Shown: one piece after another, positions 4,285 to 5,204 of the stretch
How the letters are laid out: each line of letters starts with the position of its first letter
Numbering within the stretch: position 1 is the first letter of the stretch
DNA from: an uncultured Anaerotruncus sp.
Lineage (GTDB): Bacteria; Bacillota; Clostridia; Oscillospirales; Ruminococcaceae
Direction of reading: 5' to 3'
Assembly (NCBI RefSeq): GCF_902490045.1
Contig: NZ_CABUCJ010000147.1
Location: forward strand, 1-5,204
DNA length: 5,204 bases
Made by a program: the position numbers and the translations under genes
Notes under the pieces: model-generated
What the model was told of the DNA's origin: nothing
Database searches by the model: none
What the model saw: only the letters and a program-made list of their open reading frames with translations

Positions 4285-5204
4285 TCACTTGCCGACGCAG
4301 AAGCGGGAGAACACCTGGTCGACAACCTCCTGCGACGCGCGCCTGCCCGTCAGTGTGAGCAGCGCGTCCACCGCGCGTTCGATACAGACGCAGACCGCAT
4401 CGTAGGAGACGCCCGCTTCGAGCGCATCCGCCGCCTCGCGCACCTCCGCCAGCGCATCCGCCACGGCGGCGCGCTGGCGCTCGTTAGCGACCACCGCGGC
4501 CGACGGGTCGAACCGCTCAAGCCGGAAGAGCTCCCCGATCTTCTCCCTCAGCGCGTCCGCGCCCTCCGCCGACTTTGCCGAGAGCGTCACGACATGCGCG
4601 AAGCTCTTCCGGATGACCTCCATGTCCAAGCGCTGGGGCAGATCGTTCTTGTTGACGAGCGCGATGCACACCGCATCTTTGCAGCAGCCGATGACGCGCA
4701 GATCGTTTTCATCCAGTTCATCGGAGCCGTCGAAGACCGCCAGCACGAGCTGCGCCCGCGCAAGCTCCCCGACCGCGAGGTCGACCCCCGCGCGCTCCAC
4801 CGGGTCGTCGGTGCCGCGGATGCCCGCCGTGTCCGACAGGTGCAGCACGATCTCCCCCAGACGGATCGTGTCGCTCACGATGTCCCGCGTCGTCCCCGCG
4901 ACGTCGGTGACGATGCTGCGGGCGTGCCCCGCGAGCAGGTTCATCAGCGTCGACTTGCCCACGTTCGGCCGCCCGACGATCGCGGCGGAGATCCCCTCCC
5001 GGATGATCTTCCCCGTATCGTAGGTGCCGAGCAGGCCGGCCAGGTCCCCTTCACAGCGGCGCAGCCCCTTGCCCAGCTCGAGCGGGTCCACCTCCGCGAT
5101 CTCCTCCTCAGGGTAGTCGATCCACGCGGCCAGATGGGCGGCGTAGCCGGTGAGCGCGCCCGCCGCGGCCTCGGCCCGGCGATAGAGCGCGCCGTCCCGC
5201 GCGC
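4285..5204 (-). CDS. mnmE: tRNA uridine-5-carboxymethylaminomethyl modification GTPase MnmE (5' end cut by window)
   Basis: With MnmG, this GTPase modifies the wobble uridine (U34) of tRNAs reading two-codon boxes, using a folate one-carbon unit; the complex is cytoplasmic. The frame is open to the right edge, giving about 305 residues. The family is usually about 455-460 long, so roughly 150 N-terminal residues (the folate-binding domain) lie outside. Numbering from the first full codon: end of the first helical segment with IDYPEEE before residue 38; G domain with P-loop GRPNVGKS (77-84), GTTRD (103-107), DTAG (124-127), NKND (184-187) and SAK (208-210); then the C-terminal helices ending FCVGK. 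Its cysteine (302) is the family's conserved C-terminal Cys. An in-frame GTG at 5091 looks like a start but is internal, because homologous sequence continues upstream. All five G motifs are intact. It lies upstream of mnmG, as usual, but separated by an unusually long spacer. Confidence 0.97.
   Translation of the reverse strand, partial: ARDGALYRRAEAAAGALTGYAAHLAAWIDYPEEEIAEVDPLELGKGLRRCEGDLAGLLGTYDTGKIIREGISAAIVGRPNVGKSTLMNLLAGHARSIVTDVAGTTRDIVSDTIRLGEIVLHLSDTAGIRGTDDPVERAGVDLAVGELARAQLVLAVFDGSDELDENDLRVIGCCKDAVCIALVNKNDLPQRLDMEVIRKSFAHVVTLSAKSAEGADALREKIGELFRLERFDPSAAVVANERQRAAVADALAEVREAADALEAGVSYDAVCVCIERAVDALLTLTGRRASQEVVDQVFSRFCVGK

Noticed and set aside
4285..5091. mnmE as a short gene starting at the GTG at 5091
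   Set aside because: The frame is open to the right edge and upstream residues (IDYPEEE) match MnmE, so it is cut by the window, not truncated.

Overview
The window is a GC-rich bacterial chromosome segment with four protein genes, all on the minus strand. In transcription order (right to left) they are mnmE (3' part only; its 5' end lies beyond the right edge), mnmG, rsmG and a ParB-family gene best called noc. In Firmicutes this order is the classic origin-proximal block, normally followed by parA and parB, which would lie beyond position 1. Gene order and the Noc-type protein point to Firmicutes. The high GC and GC-rich palindromic spacers suggest a GC-rich member of the Clostridia (Oscillospiraceae/Ruminococcaceae-like); this placement is an inference.

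Layout from right to left. 5204-4285: mnmE, the GTPase of tRNA wobble-uridine modification. 4284-3946: a 339-bp spacer that is almost continuously palindromic and contains a strong terminator-like element pointing along the plus strand, against the genes. 3945-2062: mnmG, the FAD-dependent partner of MnmE, with a near-perfect parS centromere site embedded in its reading frame at 2443-2458. 2065-1352: rsmG (16S rRNA m7G methyltransferase), joined to mnmG by an ATGA stop/start overlap. 1368-1323: a terminator whose 5' arm is also the last codons of rsmG. About 108 bp follow, with a candidate promoter and an ATTTC/GAAAT dyad over its -35. 1243-416: noc. 415-1: a gene-free stretch with the probable noc terminator and two families of repeated hairpins.

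How the genes work together: MnmE and MnmG form one complex that adds the (carboxymethyl)aminomethyl group to U34 of certain tRNAs, and RsmG methylates 16S rRNA in the decoding region, so these three serve translation fidelity. Noc and the parS site belong to chromosome segregation and division. The parS in mnmG would be the loading site for the ParB expected just downstream, while the noc product carries Noc-type rather than ParB-type DNA-reading residues.

I found no new multi-gene system. The points most worth following are the parS inside mnmG, the Noc that lacks a membrane-targeting N-terminus, the dyad over the noc promoter, and the hairpin-packed spacers.
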